NCBI GenBank assembly: GCA_020724415.1
Contig: DYHB01000013.1
Span: 1-39,445 of the forward strand
From: Thiobacillus sp.
GTDB lineage: Bacteria; Pseudomonadota; Gammaproteobacteria; Burkholderiales; Thiobacillaceae
Length of the DNA: 39,445 bases
Reading direction: 5' to 3'
The first letter of the stretch is position 1. Each line of letters opens with the position of its first letter. Under the pieces are notes generated by a model. That model ran no database searches and was not told the origin of the DNA. It saw only the letters and a list, made by a program, of their open reading frames with translations. Below are positions 1-8,721 of the stretch, one piece after another. A program made the translations under genes and the position numbers.

Positions 1-476
1 TCGGCGGCGGCAACTCCGGCGTGGAAGCGGCCATCGACCTGGCCGGCATCGTCGGTCATGTCACCCTGCTGGAATTCGGCGACGCCCTGCGGGCCGACAA
101 GGTGTTGCAGGACAAGCTCTACAGCCTGGCCAACGTCACGGTCATCAAGAGCGCCCAGACCACCGAAGTGACCGGCGCCGAGGGCAAGGTGAACGGCCTG
201 GTCTATACCGACCGGGTGAGCGGCCAGTCCCAGACCCTCGCCCTGGAAGGCGTCTTCGTCCAGATCGGTCTGCTGCCCAACACCGATTGGCTGAAGGGTA
301 CCGTGGCCCTGTCAAAGTTCGGCGAGATCGAAGTGGACGCCAAGGGCCAGACCAGCGTGCCCGGCGTGTTCGCCGCCGGCGACTGCACCACCGTGCCCTA
401 CAAGCAGATCATCATCGCCATGGGGGACGGCGCCAAAGCCAGCCTGTCTGCCTTCGATCATTTGATCCGAAACTGA
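1..476 (+). CDS. ahpF: Alkyl hydroperoxide reductase subunit F, 3' part
   Basis: This is the C-terminal part of the flavoprotein that passes electrons from NADH to the peroxiredoxin AhpC. The reading frame is open from the window edge (codons in frame from base 3) and ends at TGA 474-476. The visible part starts in the glycine-rich GGGNSG dinucleotide-binding loop of the NADH domain. It ends with the family-typical FAD-binding signature GVFAAGDCT followed by the [11 protein letters not shown] segment. The redox CxxC and the N-terminal thioredoxin-like domains lie outside the window. A stand-alone thioredoxin reductase ends in a similar way, but the long tail and the [10 protein letters not shown] segment fit AhpF better. 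It runs convergently towards the membrane-protein operon across a repeat array. It belongs functionally with the peroxide genes near 32-36 kb. Confidence 0.9.
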   Translation, partial: GGGNSGVEAAIDLAGIVGHVTLLEFGDALRADKVLQDKLYSLANVTVIKSAQTTEVTGAEGKVNGLVYTDRVSGQSQTLALEGVFVQIGLLPNTDWLKGTVALSKFGEIEVDAKGQTSVPGVFAAGDCTTVPYKQIIIAMGDGAKASLSAFDHLIRN

Positions 477-511
477 CCGCCAGCACGCCCGCTCCACAGG
501 CGCGGGCTATG

Positions 512-815
512 TGGGGCCGGCTTCAGCCGGCCGGTTTTCTGTGCATGCAGCGTTGGCGGGCTGAAGCCCGCCCCACGGGGTGGGGTTGGTGGGGCTGGGT
601 TCAGCCGGCCGGTTTTCTGTGCATGCAGCGTTGGCGGGCTGAAGCCCGCCCCACGGGGTGGGGGTTGGTGGGGCCGGGTTCAGCCGGCCGGTTTTCTGTG
701 CATGCACCTTTGGCGGGCTGAAGCCCGCCCCACGGGGTGGGGGTTGGTAGGGCCGGGTTCAGCCGGCCGGTTTTCTGAGCATGCACCTTTGGCGGGCTGA
801 AGCCCGCCCCACGGC
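512..815. repeat. REP/BIME-type tandem array 1 (four units, about 79 bp)
   Basis: Four near-identical units start at about 512, 590, 669 and 748. Each carries two GC-rich palindromes of 18 bases: a GGCCGG..TTCAGCCGGCC type (perfect in unit 1, one mismatch later) and a perfect GGCGGGCTGAAGCCCGCC type. A spacer of about 22 bases containing GCATGCA separates them. The array lies between the ends of two convergent genes and runs up to the stop codon of the minus-strand gene. The same palindromes occur in reverse orientation at 17679-18288. Each unit can fold into two strong hairpins in RNA from either strand, so the array may act as a bidirectional transcription barrier or protect mRNA 3' ends. 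That role is inference. No transposase of the REP-associated type is in the window. Confidence 0.9.
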
Positions 816-816
816 C

Positions 817-1395
817 CTACATTTGCATTAGCCACAGTCCCACGATGATCAGGACTACCAGCGCCCAGCCGATGCGGTCGACGTAGCGTTGCAGGGTGGC
901 TTCCATGCGTGCGCCGCCCCATTTCATGAGCCCGGCCACCAGGAAGAAGCGGGCGCCACGGCCGATGATGGAGGCCAGGGCGAAGGGCAGCAGGGCCATG
1001 GACAGGGCGCCGGCGGCAATGGTGAATACCTTGTAGGGAATGGGCGAGAAGCCGGCGATGAATACCGCCCAGAAGCCATAGTCGTTGAACCATTGGACGG
1101 CTGTCTGGTAGCTGGCCCAGTACTTGGTGGTCTGGAGCCAGGGGGAAATGGCTTCGAAGGCGAAGTAGCCGATGGCATACCCCAGCAAGCCGCCGGCCAC
1201 GGAGGTGAGGGTGGTGAGCAGGGCGAAATGCCAGGCCCGGTCGGGCCGGGCCAGGCACATGGGGGCCAGCATCACGTCCGGGGGCACGGGGAAGAAGGAG
1301 GATTCGGCAAAGCTCAGGGCGCCCAGGTAGGCCGGTGCCCGCCGGTGCCGGGCCCACTGCATGGCCCGGGCGTAGATGGGGGAGAACAGGCGCAT
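817..1395 (-). CDS. YqaA/DedA-family (VTT domain) inner-membrane protein
   Basis: A 192-residue polytopic membrane protein of the SNARE-associated/VTT (DedA-like) superfamily, closest in size and layout to YqaA. Visible features are the N-terminal segment with AESSFFPVPPDVML, the family motif that carries the conserved acidic and proline residues. A GGLLGYAIGYF segment and an FSPIPYKVFTIAAG segment follow, the second being the conserved re-entrant loop. A terminal hydrophobic helix closes the protein. DedA proteins are linked to membrane lipid scrambling and proton-coupled homeostasis; the YqaA branch is poorly characterised. The ATG at 1395 lies two bases after the stop of the upstream VC0807-family gene, so the two are probably co-transcribed. 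The stop codon abuts repeat array 1. Confidence 0.85.
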   Translation of the reverse strand: MRLFSPIYARAMQWARHRRAPAYLGALSFAESSFFPVPPDVMLAPMCLARPDRAWHFALLTTLTSVAGGLLGYAIGYFAFEAISPWLQTTKYWASYQTAVQWFNDYGFWAVFIAGFSPIPYKVFTIAAGALSMALLPFALASIIGRGARFFLVAGLMKWGGARMEATLQRYVDRIGWALVVLIIVGLWLMQM

Positions 1396-1397
1396 GG

Positions 1398-2138
1398 TCA
1401 GTCTTTATCCTGGGTGGCGTGGAGCATGTCGCCCAGATCCAGGCCGGTGAGGCCCTTCAGGCCCCGGACCAGGTAATAGAGGACGCCCAGCATGATCAGG
1501 GTGGCGGGCAGGGCGATCATGGGATAGCTGAGCAGGGTGAGCCGGCCCAGTTCTTCGTTGAAGGCCGCCGAGCCGGAAGGGCTGGTGACGATCCAGGTGG
1601 CGAGGACAAAGTTCATGAACGACGAGAAGCCGAAGGAGCCGGCCAGCATCAGGGTGGCGTTGCGCAGGCGGGTGTCGAAGGCTTCCCGATGGCCCCGTTC
1701 GGCCAGGATGCCGTCGATCCGCACGGTGTCCAGGATGGCGGGGTTGTAGAGCAGGATGCGCACCAGGGGCCGCCGGGTAAGGGCCGAGGCAGCCACCACC
1801 AGGCCGATGATGCCGGGCACGGCGGCTTCCTTGACCGCCAGCCACTGGGTGTCCAGTTGCAGCAGGCCGATGCCGCCCGTGAGCAGCAGGCTGACCACGC
1901 CGAGAATGGCGAACAGGCTGAAGGTGCGGCGGGTGACCAGTTCCCGCAGGCCCCAGAAGATGGGCAGGGACAGGGCCACCACCAGGGCAGTGACCGGTCC
2001 CAGCCGCTCCGGATCGGACATCTGCATCAGGATCAGGGACGGGATCAGCAGGGTGACCGTGATCTCCAGCAGCGGGGAACGGGCAGCCGCCTGGGGCCCA
2101 GGGGAAGGGGGGGAGTCTTGGGCAGGGGTGGGTTGCAT
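1398..2138 (-). CDS. VC0807-family membrane protein
   Basis: An uncharacterised membrane protein of 246 residues from the chosen ATG at 2138. The frame stays open to 2243, but the extra 35 residues are low-complexity and atypical. After a proline-rich N-terminus come about six hydrophobic segments with features I associate with VC0807-like proteins: an LLIPSLIL helix, a LLTGGIGLLQLD segment, a VKEAAVPGIIGLV helix and a FMNFVLATWIV helix. No catalytic motif is visible and no transport substrate can be proposed. It heads a two-gene operon with the YqaA-like gene. It is divergent from the dmeF-like exporter across about 265 bases, in which I see no convincing promoter or operator. Confidence 0.75.
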   Translation of the reverse strand: MQPTPAQDSPPSPGPQAAARSPLLEITVTLLIPSLILMQMSDPERLGPVTALVVALSLPIFWGLRELVTRRTFSLFAILGVVSLLLTGGIGLLQLDTQWLAVKEAAVPGIIGLVVAASALTRRPLVRILLYNPAILDTVRIDGILAERGHREAFDTRLRNATLMLAGSFGFSSFMNFVLATWIVTSPSGSAAFNEELGRLTLLSYPMIALPATLIMLGVLYYLVRGLKGLTGLDLGDMLHATQDKD

Positions 2139-2403
2139 GGTGTGTTGGGTAGCGATCTGGTGAGTCGGTGGCGCGAGCGGGTCAGGTGACACGGGGGTGA
2201 TCGGAAACGTGTTGGCCCGCCTGCCCCTGCCTCCCTGTGACAAGTATCGGGATTATCCAGTTCCTGGTGCAGGTATGCCACCTGATCGGTGGGGTTCTTT
2301 GCCGGCCAGCACGTCTTGCCAGGACAACAACCCCGCCGGGCCCAGGGGTGAACGGTTTGTTCAAGCGACTAGAATAGCGCTTTCCGAGCGCCCCAGATCC
2401 ACC

Positions 2404-3414
2404 ATGTCCCACCACGACCTGACCGCCTGGCAGCACGACCACGATTACGGTACCGAGGCAGACCGGCACGCCGAGCGGCGCACCCGCTGGGTGGTGGTGT
2501 TGACCTTCGTTACCATGCTGGTGGAACTGGTGGCGGGCTGGCTGACCGGGTCCATGGCCCTGATGGCCGATGCCTGGCACATGGCCAGTCACGTGGGCGC
2601 CCTGGGCCTGGCGGCCTTCGCTTACAGCTTCGCCCGGCGCCATGCCGGAGATGCCCGTTATACCTTCGGTACCGGCAAGGTCAGTGCCCTGGCCGGCTAC
2701 AGCAGTGCCCTCCTGCTGGCCGTGGTGGCCCTGTGGATGATCGTCGAGTCCGTGCAGCGCCTCTATCAGCCGGTGGCCATCCAATATCAGGAGGCCATGG
2801 CGGTGGCGGTCCTGGGCTTGCTGGTGAATCTGCTCAGTGCCTGGTTGCTGGGGCATGGTCACCACCACGGTCATGGGCATGACCACGACCATCACCACCA
2901 CGACCATCACCACCACGATGCCCATGAGCACCTGCATGGCCAGGACCACGCCGAGGACCACGTGGACCACAACCTCAAGGCGGCGTATTTCCACGTTCTG
3001 GCAGACGCCCTGACGTCGCTCCTGGCCATCGTCGCCCTGGCGGGCGGCATGGTGTACGGCTGGGCTTTCCTGGACCCCTTGATGGGCCTGGTGGGGGCGG
3101 CCGTGATCAGCCGCTGGGCCTGGGGACTGGCCCGGGACAGCGCCGCCGTGTTGCTGGATGCCGAAGATCACAGCGCGGTGGCGTCGGAAGTGCGGCGCGT
3201 CATCGAGTCCGAACCCGATCATGAGGTGGCCGATCTGCACCTGTGGCGCATCGGGCTGGCCAGCCGCGCCTGCATCGTGTCCATCGTCAGCCATGCCCCG
3301 GGTCCCGTGGAGCACTATCGGGACCGCCTGGCCGGCATCGCCGGCCTGGACCACGTCACCGTGGAGATCCATCAATGCCGGGATGCCCGCTGCCTGGTGT
3401 CCGTATCGGAATGA
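2404..3414 (+). CDS. dmeF: CDF-family Co(II)/Ni(II) efflux transporter, DmeF type
   Basis: A cation diffusion facilitator of 336 residues that should export divalent cobalt or nickel from the cytoplasm in exchange for protons. The N-terminus WQHDHDYG matches the DmeF-type HDH motif. Transmembrane segments begin near residue 30. The metal site in TM2 reads D56-AWHMAS-H63; the second position is His where most CDF proteins have Asp, which is typical of DmeF. The TM5 site is H197-VLA-D201. Between them is a very His-rich cytoplasmic loop (residues about 151-189), a metal-binding feature of the family. A C-terminal cytoplasmic ferredoxin-like domain with DLHLWRIG follows. The ATG at 2404 is favoured because the HDH motif follows directly. 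The next gene starts inside its stop codon (ATGA). No DmeR-like regulator is present nearby. Confidence 0.88.
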   Translation: MSHHDLTAWQHDHDYGTEADRHAERRTRWVVVLTFVTMLVELVAGWLTGSMALMADAWHMASHVGALGLAAFAYSFARRHAGDARYTFGTGKVSALAGYSSALLLAVVALWMIVESVQRLYQPVAIQYQEAMAVAVLGLLVNLLSAWLLGHGHHHGHGHDHDHHHHDHHHHDAHEHLHGQDHAEDHVDHNLKAAYFHVLADALTSLLAIVALAGGMVYGWAFLDPLMGLVGAAVISRWAWGLARDSAAVLLDAEDHSAVASEVRRVIESEPDHEVADLHLWRIGLASRACIVSIVSHAPGPVEHYRDRLAGIAGLDHVTVEIHQCRDARCLVSVSE

Positions 3415-3995
3415 CCCGGCCCCATGCCCTGCTGGTGGTGGGCATCCACCGGGAGGAGCGGGCCTTTGGCGAGGCTGTGGCGGCCAGGCTGGACCGGACC
3501 CATCTGGATGTGCTGGTGGTGCCCGAGGGACTGTCCGGCAAACGTCCCCGGCAGGATCAGCGCTTTCACTTCGACCTCCTGCACAAGGCGCTCTATCGCC
3601 AGCTCACGGGTCACATGGAGGGGAAATACGCGCTGCTCATCGACCTGCACGCCGGTCAGGATGAGGCAGGCCTGGGCATGGAAATCTACAGCCGGGATGC
3701 CGAAGCACTCGGCCGAGGCCTGGCGGTGCACTACGATTTCACATCTCCACCCCTCCGACTGATTCGCCTGGGGCACAGGGTGGAGGGCAGTCAAGATGAC
3801 ATGCCTGCTGCCGCTGGCCAATCCGCCATACCCAGTGCGGCAACGCCCATTCCACGTGAGGTGTGGGACAACTTGGCCTTTCGCTACATCGGCCTGGAGG
3901 TCTTCCTGCCGCCGGCTGGGGGCGAAGATCCGGAACTGCTTGCCATCGTGGCCGGCTTGATCGAGCACATCGCCGCGATGGGCGAACACTGGTGA
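3411..3995 (+). CDS. Putative zinc hydrolase, M14/AstE-AspA-like fold
   Basis: A 194-residue protein whose ATG (3411) overlaps the TGA of the dmeF-like gene, so translation is probably coupled. Near the N-terminus LLVVGIHREERAFG resembles the zinc-binding HxxE motif of carboxypeptidase-like (M14) enzymes such as succinylglutamate desuccinylase and aspartoacylase (GxHxxE). About 60 residues later LLIDLHAGQDE resembles their third zinc ligand in DLH. The overall similarity is low and the protein is shorter than AstE or AspA, so substrate and activity are unknown. No signal peptide is visible, so it is likely cytoplasmic. Linkage with a metal exporter could mean a role in metal-ligand turnover, but that is speculation. 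An N-formylglutamate-amidohydrolase-like fold is an alternative. Confidence 0.6.
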   Translation: MTRPHALLVVGIHREERAFGEAVAARLDRTHLDVLVVPEGLSGKRPRQDQRFHFDLLHKALYRQLTGHMEGKYALLIDLHAGQDEAGLGMEIYSRDAEALGRGLAVHYDFTSPPLRLIRLGHRVEGSQDDMPAAAGQSAIPSAATPIPREVWDNLAFRYIGLEVFLPPAGGEDPELLAIVAGLIEHIAAMGEHW

Positions 3996-4026
3996 CAGGG
4001 GATACGCCCATGTTGCAATCAATAAT

Positions 4027-4045
4027 AAGAACGGTTATCATTATC
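4027..4045 (+). promoter_or_regulatory. Fur-box-like site upstream of tonB
   Basis: The 19 bases here match the classic Fur consensus at about 14 positions; the right half TATCATTATC is intact and the left half is weaker. It lies 264 bases upstream of the preferred tonB start. The site fits iron repression of the locus tonB to exbD. The remaining gene-free stretch (3996-4308) holds only this site, the hairpin at 4056-4075 and no recognisable gene. Confidence 0.65.
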
Positions 4046-4055
4046 GGATGTCGCG

Positions 4056-4075
4056 GATGTGCCTTGGAGCACATC
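4056..4075 (+). other. Stem-loop in the tonB leader
   Basis: GATGTGC and GCACATC form a perfect 7-bp stem around a 6-base loop (CTTGGA), 10 bases downstream of the Fur-like site. No T-run follows, so it is not a standard terminator. It may be a leader structure or a second operator half; function unknown. Confidence 0.4.
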
Positions 4076-4308
4076 AGGCACATTTCCTGACGTCAGCCAG
4101 CCGTTTAGCCAGCCAGCGTTTTTAGCCCTTACTGGATGCTGGCATGGTCTTTTCCCTGGACAGGTGGTTTTTGTTTGTGCGGCGCGCACCCATGGTGGCG
4201 TCCGGCGCAGCCGCATGTACGACAGACGCTGATTTCCCGTCCATCAAAAGTCACTCCGCGGCAGCCCTTCATGCCCTGAAGGCGCAACCCGCTTCGGTCA
4301 TCCTCCCC

Positions 4309-5118
4309 ATGTCATATCCCTCTCCCGTTTTACAGGGACGCGGCTTGGCCGTGGTCGTCCTGGGCCATATGGCCATCCTGGGTTCCTTGCTGCTGTTGCG
4401 CCCCCAGGTGCCGGCCACCGAGGAGGCAGCACCGCTGATGGCGACGCTGCTTCTGTCCGAGCCGACGCAGCCCGAGTCTCCGCCGGAACCGCCACCCCCT
4501 CAACCCGTGTTGCCCAAGCCCCAGCCAAAGATGACCGTGCAGCCGCCACCGCCGCCTCCTGAGGTGCCCGTGGTGCTGGCCAGGCAGGAAGCGGTTCAGG
4601 CGCCCAGTCCCGCCGTGCCGCCGCCACCGGTAGTCGCCATCCCCGAGCCCCCGGCGAAGGTGGAGCCTCCCCATCCCGCGCCCGATGTCCCGAAGGCCCC
4701 GCCCGTCACCCAGCCGCCGGTCCTGGCCGTCCCCGCCGTGACGCGTGTACCCCTCGCCAGCCCGCCTGCGGCCCCGGTTGTGCAGCGACCGGCACAGCCC
4801 TCGCCTGCCCAGACAGCAGATGAGATGCGGCGCTACCTGGCCCAGCTGATGGGGCAATTGAACCGGCACAAGCGTTATCCCGCTGCGCTCAAGAAAGCCA
4901 AGATCGAAGGCCGGGTGGTCCTGGAATTCACCCTGGACAAGTTCGGCCGATTGAAAGACTCCCGGGTCAAGCAGGGCTCCGGGCATCCGGAACTGGACCA
5001 GGCGGCCTTGAGCATGTTGGCCCGGGCCACGCCCCTGCCGGCCATTCCCGCCGCCATGAACAAGGAGGAACTCTCCATGTCGGTGCCCGTGGAGTACTCG
5101 CTGATCACTGATCGGTAA
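4309..5118 (+). CDS. tonB: TonB energy-transducing protein
   Basis: Links the ExbB-ExbD proton channel to outer-membrane receptors. From ATG 4309 the protein has 269 residues: a short cytoplasmic start, one transmembrane anchor (GLAVVVLGHMAILGSLLLL), a long Pro-rich periplasmic spacer (about residues 40-170), and a C-terminal TonB domain. That domain contains YPAALKKAKIEGRVVLEF, the family-typical YP..A...G.V.V.F pattern, and ends in VPVEYSL. The start is uncertain: the frame is open upstream to 4144, and neither start has a clear Shine-Dalgarno sequence. I prefer 4309 because it puts the anchor right after a short N-terminus. It heads the Fur-associated iron locus. A tonB next to its receptor, with exbB and exbD at the far end, suggests a dedicated system. 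Confidence 0.88.
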   Translation: MSYPSPVLQGRGLAVVVLGHMAILGSLLLLRPQVPATEEAAPLMATLLLSEPTQPESPPEPPPPQPVLPKPQPKMTVQPPPPPPEVPVVLARQEAVQAPSPAVPPPPVVAIPEPPAKVEPPHPAPDVPKAPPVTQPPVLAVPAVTRVPLASPPAAPVVQRPAQPSPAQTADEMRRYLAQLMGQLNRHKRYPAALKKAKIEGRVVLEFTLDKFGRLKDSRVKQGSGHPELDQAALSMLARATPLPAIPAAMNKEELSMSVPVEYSLITDR

Positions 5119-5183
5119 TCGTTTTCCAACCCCCGACGGCGGCCAGGAATGGCCGGCTGTCTGATAGCCAAGGAGCATTGCCT

Positions 5184-7529
5184 GTGAATCACCTAAAAAA
5201 GAAAACCAAATTCCCCGCCAGTTTCCGCACGACAGGCACCGAGGGTAATGGGCATTTCGTCCGCAATACCCTGGCCCTGAGCATTTCCTCCGCCATGATG
5301 CTGCCCATGGCCGCCTGGGCCGCAGGGGAGGTGATCGATCTGGAAAAGCTGCAGATCGAGGAGCGCACCATCGACACCAATCCTTATGCCGAGCCGGGGG
5401 CGCCCTACAAGGCCAAGTTCTCGGGTGACGAGCGCATCAAGCGGCCCCTGGCCGAGACGCCCCACAACATCTCGGTGTTGACCAAGACCCAGATCGAGGA
5501 TTCCGGTTATACCGACCTGCGCGAGATACTGGATGCCCAGCCCGGCATCACCCTGGGCACCGGCGAGAACGGCAATGCTTTTGGCGACCGCTACATCATC
5601 CGGGGCCAGGAAGCGCGTTCCGACGTGTTCGTGGACGGCATCCGCGACCCCGGCATGACCATCCGGGAAAGCTTTGCCACGGAACAGGTGGAAATTTCCA
5701 AGGGCCCCAATTCCAGCTTTGCCGGTCGGGGTACGGCGGGTGGGGCGGTCAATTCGGTTACCAAGCAGGCCAGTACCGAATATGACTTCACCAAACTGTC
5801 CACGGCCGTTGGCACGGACAAGCATGTGCGGTTGACCCTGGATACCAACCAGGTGGTGAGCGATACGGTGGCGCTGCGGGCAAACCTGCTCTACGGCTAC
5901 GAGGATGTGCCGGGACGCGCCCCCACGGACCGCGATCGCCAGGGCCTGGCCCTGTCCGGTCATTGGCTGGCCAGCGACAAGCTGGACCTGACGGTGGACT
6001 ACTACGGCATGAATGCCGAGGACAATCCGGACATGGGCGGTTTCCTGACCGGCACGGTGCCCAATCGCAAGCCGGCCCGGAACGTGCCGGTATACGCCCA
6101 GGAAGAGGATTTCCTGTCGTCTGATGTGGATATCGTCACGGCCCGTCTGAAATACCGCATCGATCCCAGCATGAAGCTGACCAACATCACCCGGGTGGGC
6201 ACCGCCGACAATGGTTATGTGGTCACCGGCGCCCGGGGAGGTACCACGGACCCCGGCAGTGCCGGGGGCGCCTATGACACCATCACCCTGAGCACCCACA
6301 ATGGCTGGCAGGAAGTGGAATACGTGGCCAACCAGACCAACCTGCACCTGGACACCGTCCTTGGGGGGCGGAAGCATGAGCTGATCTTCGGTCTGGAACT
6401 GGCCGACCAGAAGGTATTGAACGGCGTCTACAACATCGCCAATTCCGGGCAGAACTGCACCGTGCCTGGACGCAGTGGCACGGCCCCGGGTTTCTGCGCC
6501 ACGGATGCCAACGGCAAGCCGGTCAACGGTCTCAACAGCCTGATGAACCGCCAGATCAGCAAGAATTCCTGGGACCAGGACTGGCAGGCCCAGTCGGCCT
6601 CCCTGTCGGTCATGGACACGGTGGACCTGGATGATGAGTGGACCTTGTTTGGCGGGTTGCGCTATGACCACACCCAGATCTCCCTCAAGACCCAGAACGC
6701 CAATACCAAGGCCATCACCGGCGATTACGACTATTCCGACGGCATGTGGAACGGTCATCTTGGGGCCACCTACAAATTCCGGCCCGATGCCAATGTCTAT
6801 GTCAGCTATTCCACCGCGGCCGATCTGAACGGGGGCGAGTCTGACGTGGGGACCAGTGGCGGTTACGGCGGCCTGGTCACCTATCAGGGCGAGGCTGCGG
6901 GCGCCAAGCCGGAACGGACCCAGAACATCGAGCTGGGGACCAAGTGGAATGTGCTGGACGGCAAGATGCTGGCGTCGGCCGCCCTGTTCAACATTACCAA
7001 GTCCGACGTGATGGAGGGCGCCAACTACGATGCTGAAGGTACCTTCAACACCGGCAAGAACCGGGTCCAGGGCATGGAGTTCGGGCTGAGCGGCAACCTC
7101 ACCGACAAGCTGTCTGCCCAGGCCGGTGTGGCCCTCATGAAGGCCAAGGTCATCAAGTCGGTCAACCCGGCCAACGAAGGCAAGACCCTGAGCAACTTTG
7201 CTGACAACACGGCTTTTGCCCAGCTCAAGTACCAGCTCACGCCGAACTTCTCCTTTGGCGGTGCGTTGAAATATGAGGGCAAGAAGTACGCCGGTCAGCC
7301 GGACAGCGCGCCCGGCCTGACTGCCGACGGCCAGTACAGCCAGCCGGTGCCCTCCTACAGCGTGCTGGATCTGTTCGCCAACTACCGGTTCAACCAGGAT
7401 ATGGACCTGCGGGTGAACATCGGCAACGTCATGGACGAGGATTACTACCTGGCGGGCTATCGGTCCGGTTCTTTCCTGTACAAGGGGGATGCCCGCAATG
7501 TGCGTGTGACCCTGAACTACGACTTCTAA
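5184..7529 (+). CDS. fiu: TonB-dependent catecholate siderophore receptor, Fiu-like
   Basis: An outer-membrane ferric-siderophore receptor of 781 residues. The GTG at 5184 is chosen because AAGGAG (5170-5175) lies 8 bases upstream; the in-frame TTG at 5178 is too close to it. A long signal peptide ends near AAWAAG. The plug domain contains RPLAETPHNISVLTKTQIEDSG, DQR-type segment RYIIRGQEARSDVFVDGIRDPG, and VEISKGPNSSFAGRGTAGGAVN. A 22-strand barrel region follows, and the C-terminus ends in an aromatic residue (VTLNYDF), as barrels do. The gene order with the PiuC/YbiX hydroxylase mirrors E. coli fiu-ybiX and Pseudomonas piuA-piuC, which supports catecholate specificity. The exact ligand cannot be read from sequence. 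A strong hairpin follows the stop codon. Confidence 0.85.
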   Translation: MNHLKKKTKFPASFRTTGTEGNGHFVRNTLALSISSAMMLPMAAWAAGEVIDLEKLQIEERTIDTNPYAEPGAPYKAKFSGDERIKRPLAETPHNISVLTKTQIEDSGYTDLREILDAQPGITLGTGENGNAFGDRYIIRGQEARSDVFVDGIRDPGMTIRESFATEQVEISKGPNSSFAGRGTAGGAVNSVTKQASTEYDFTKLSTAVGTDKHVRLTLDTNQVVSDTVALRANLLYGYEDVPGRAPTDRDRQGLALSGHWLASDKLDLTVDYYGMNAEDNPDMGGFLTGTVPNRKPARNVPVYAQEEDFLSSDVDIVTARLKYRIDPSMKLTNITRVGTADNGYVVTGARGGTTDPGSAGGAYDTITLSTHNGWQEVEYVANQTNLHLDTVLGGRKHELIFGLELADQKVLNGVYNIANSGQNCTVPGRSGTAPGFCATDANGKPVNGLNSLMNRQISKNSWDQDWQAQSASLSVMDTVDLDDEWTLFGGLRYDHTQISLKTQNANTKAITGDYDYSDGMWNGHLGATYKFRPDANVYVSYSTAADLNGGESDVGTSGGYGGLVTYQGEAAGAKPERTQNIELGTKWNVLDGKMLASAALFNITKSDVMEGANYDAEGTFNTGKNRVQGMEFGLSGNLTDKLSAQAGVALMKAKVIKSVNPANEGKTLSNFADNTAFAQLKYQLTPNFSFGGALKYEGKKYAGQPDSAPGLTADGQYSQPVPSYSVLDLFANYRFNQDMDLRVNIGNVMDEDYYLAGYRSGSFLYKGDARNVRVTLNYDF

Positions 7530-7540
7530 ACCTGAAACCC

Positions 7541-7566
7541 GGCCCCGGGCAGCAGTGCCCGGGGCC
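7541..7566 (+). other. Strong GC hairpin after the receptor gene
   Basis: GGCCCCGGGCA and TGCCCGGGGCC form a perfect 11-bp stem with a 4-base loop, 12 bases after the receptor stop. No T-run follows. It is more likely an mRNA stabiliser or attenuator that sets receptor level above the downstream genes than a full terminator. Confidence 0.6.
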
Positions 7567-7595
7567 GTCCAGTCATAGCCCTGATGTGCAACCTT

Positions 7596-8720
7596 ATGTC
7601 GTCTGAATTGCTGTCCCCCCTGAGCGAGATTCCTGCGGGTATCCACTCGGCCCGGGACTACGAATACCTGGCCCGGCGCTTCATCGCCGGACCTGACCTG
7701 GCCTATATCGATGGTGGGAGCGCCGAGGGCGTGACCCTGGCAGCCAACCTGAAGGCCTTCCAGCGCTGGGCAGTATGTCCGCGCCTGCTGGGCGATGTCC
7801 GCCACGGCACTTCACGCGGGTCCATGGCCGGTGTCGACCGGCCCACGCCCATCCTGCTGGCCCCGGTGGCCTACCAGACCCTCGCCCATCCCCTGGGTGA
7901 GTTGGAAACGGCCCGGGGCGCAGCCGCCATGGGGGTTCCCATGGTGGTGAGCACCCTGTCCAGCCATCCCCTGGAGGCCATCTCCGGTGCAGCCAAGGGG
8001 GAAAAATGGTTCCAGTTGTACTTCCTGGCCCGGCGGGAAGACACCCTGGCGTTGGTCGGCCGGGCCGAGCAGGCGGGATATTCCGCCCTCATGGTCACCC
8101 TGGATGCCACCATCCAAGTGCCCAGCCACTCTGCCCTCAGGGCCGGATTCCGTCTGCCGGCCCATTGCCAACCGGCCAATCTGGCGGGCCAGACTCCCGT
8201 CCCGGCGCCGTCCACGACACCCGGACAGAGCCGTGTCTTTCGGGGCCTGATGGCAACTGCGCCCACCTGGGCCGATCTGGCCTGGCTCCAGGAACACACC
8301 CGGCTGCCCGTGTGGGTCAAGGGGGTGTTGCATGAGGAGGATGCCACACGTTTGCAGGCTGCCGGGGTGACCGGCCTGGTGGTGTCGAATCACGGTGGCC
8401 GAACCCTGGATCATGCCCCGGCCAGCCTGGGCCGCCTGCCGGGCATACGCCAGGCCGTGGGGGAGCGGTTTCCCCTCCTGCTGGACAGTGGCCTGCGCTC
8501 GGGTACGGATATCTACAAGGCCCTGGCCCTGGGGGCCGACGCTGTTCTGGTGGGGCGCCTTCAGGTCTACGCCCTGGCGGTGGCCGGTGCACTGGGCGTG
8601 GCGCACATGCTGCGCCTTCTGCAGGAGGAACTGGAGGTGTGCATGGCCATGACGGGCTGTGCCAGTGTCGCTGATATCCGCTCCAACGCATCTCGAAACA
8701 TGATCAAGAGTGATTTATAG
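7596..8720 (+). CDS. FMN-dependent alpha-hydroxyacid oxidase/dehydrogenase family
   Basis: A 374-residue enzyme of the lactate dehydrogenase (LldD)/glycolate oxidase family, which oxidises 2-hydroxyacids to 2-oxoacids with FMN. Seen in order: the N-terminal [10 protein letters not shown] helix with the active-site Tyr, PRLLGDV, the FMN-phosphate region [28 protein letters not shown] with the catalytic Asp, [11 protein letters not shown] with the FMN Lys, and [15 protein letters not shown] with catalytic His and substrate-binding Arg. [27 protein letters not shown] closes the barrel. An earlier in-frame ATG at 7584 is possible. It lies between a Fiu-like receptor and piuC and is one base from the next start. 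That suggests a role in siderophore or hydroxycarboxylate chemistry rather than general lactate use, but the substrate is unknown. Confidence 0.82.
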   Translation: MSSELLSPLSEIPAGIHSARDYEYLARRFIAGPDLAYIDGGSAEGVTLAANLKAFQRWAVCPRLLGDVRHGTSRGSMAGVDRPTPILLAPVAYQTLAHPLGELETARGAAAMGVPMVVSTLSSHPLEAISGAAKGEKWFQLYFLARREDTLALVGRAEQAGYSALMVTLDATIQVPSHSALRAGFRLPAHCQPANLAGQTPVPAPSTTPGQSRVFRGLMATAPTWADLAWLQEHTRLPVWVKGVLHEEDATRLQAAGVTGLVVSNHGGRTLDHAPASLGRLPGIRQAVGERFPLLLDSGLRSGTDIYKALALGADAVLVGRLQVYALAVAGALGVAHMLRLLQEELEVCMAMTGCASVADIRSNASRNMIKSDL

Positions 8721-8721
8721 A

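Noticed and set aside
512-815. CRISPR array
   Set aside because: Units of 79 bases are repeated as a whole, without unique spacers, and no cas genes occur.
2139-2243. Longer N-terminus for the VC0807-family protein
   Set aside because: The added 35 residues are low-complexity, without a better ribosome binding site; the ATG at 2138 gives a more typical length.
2182-3375. Minus-strand frame opposite the dmeF-like exporter
   Set aside because: Val/Met-rich stretches are the reverse of the His-rich loop codons; no independent support.
5193-7805. Long minus-strand open frame opposite the receptor gene
   Set aside because: It is the antisense shadow of a GC-rich gene: its composition is unlike a normal protein, and the plus strand encodes a complete receptor with all motifs.
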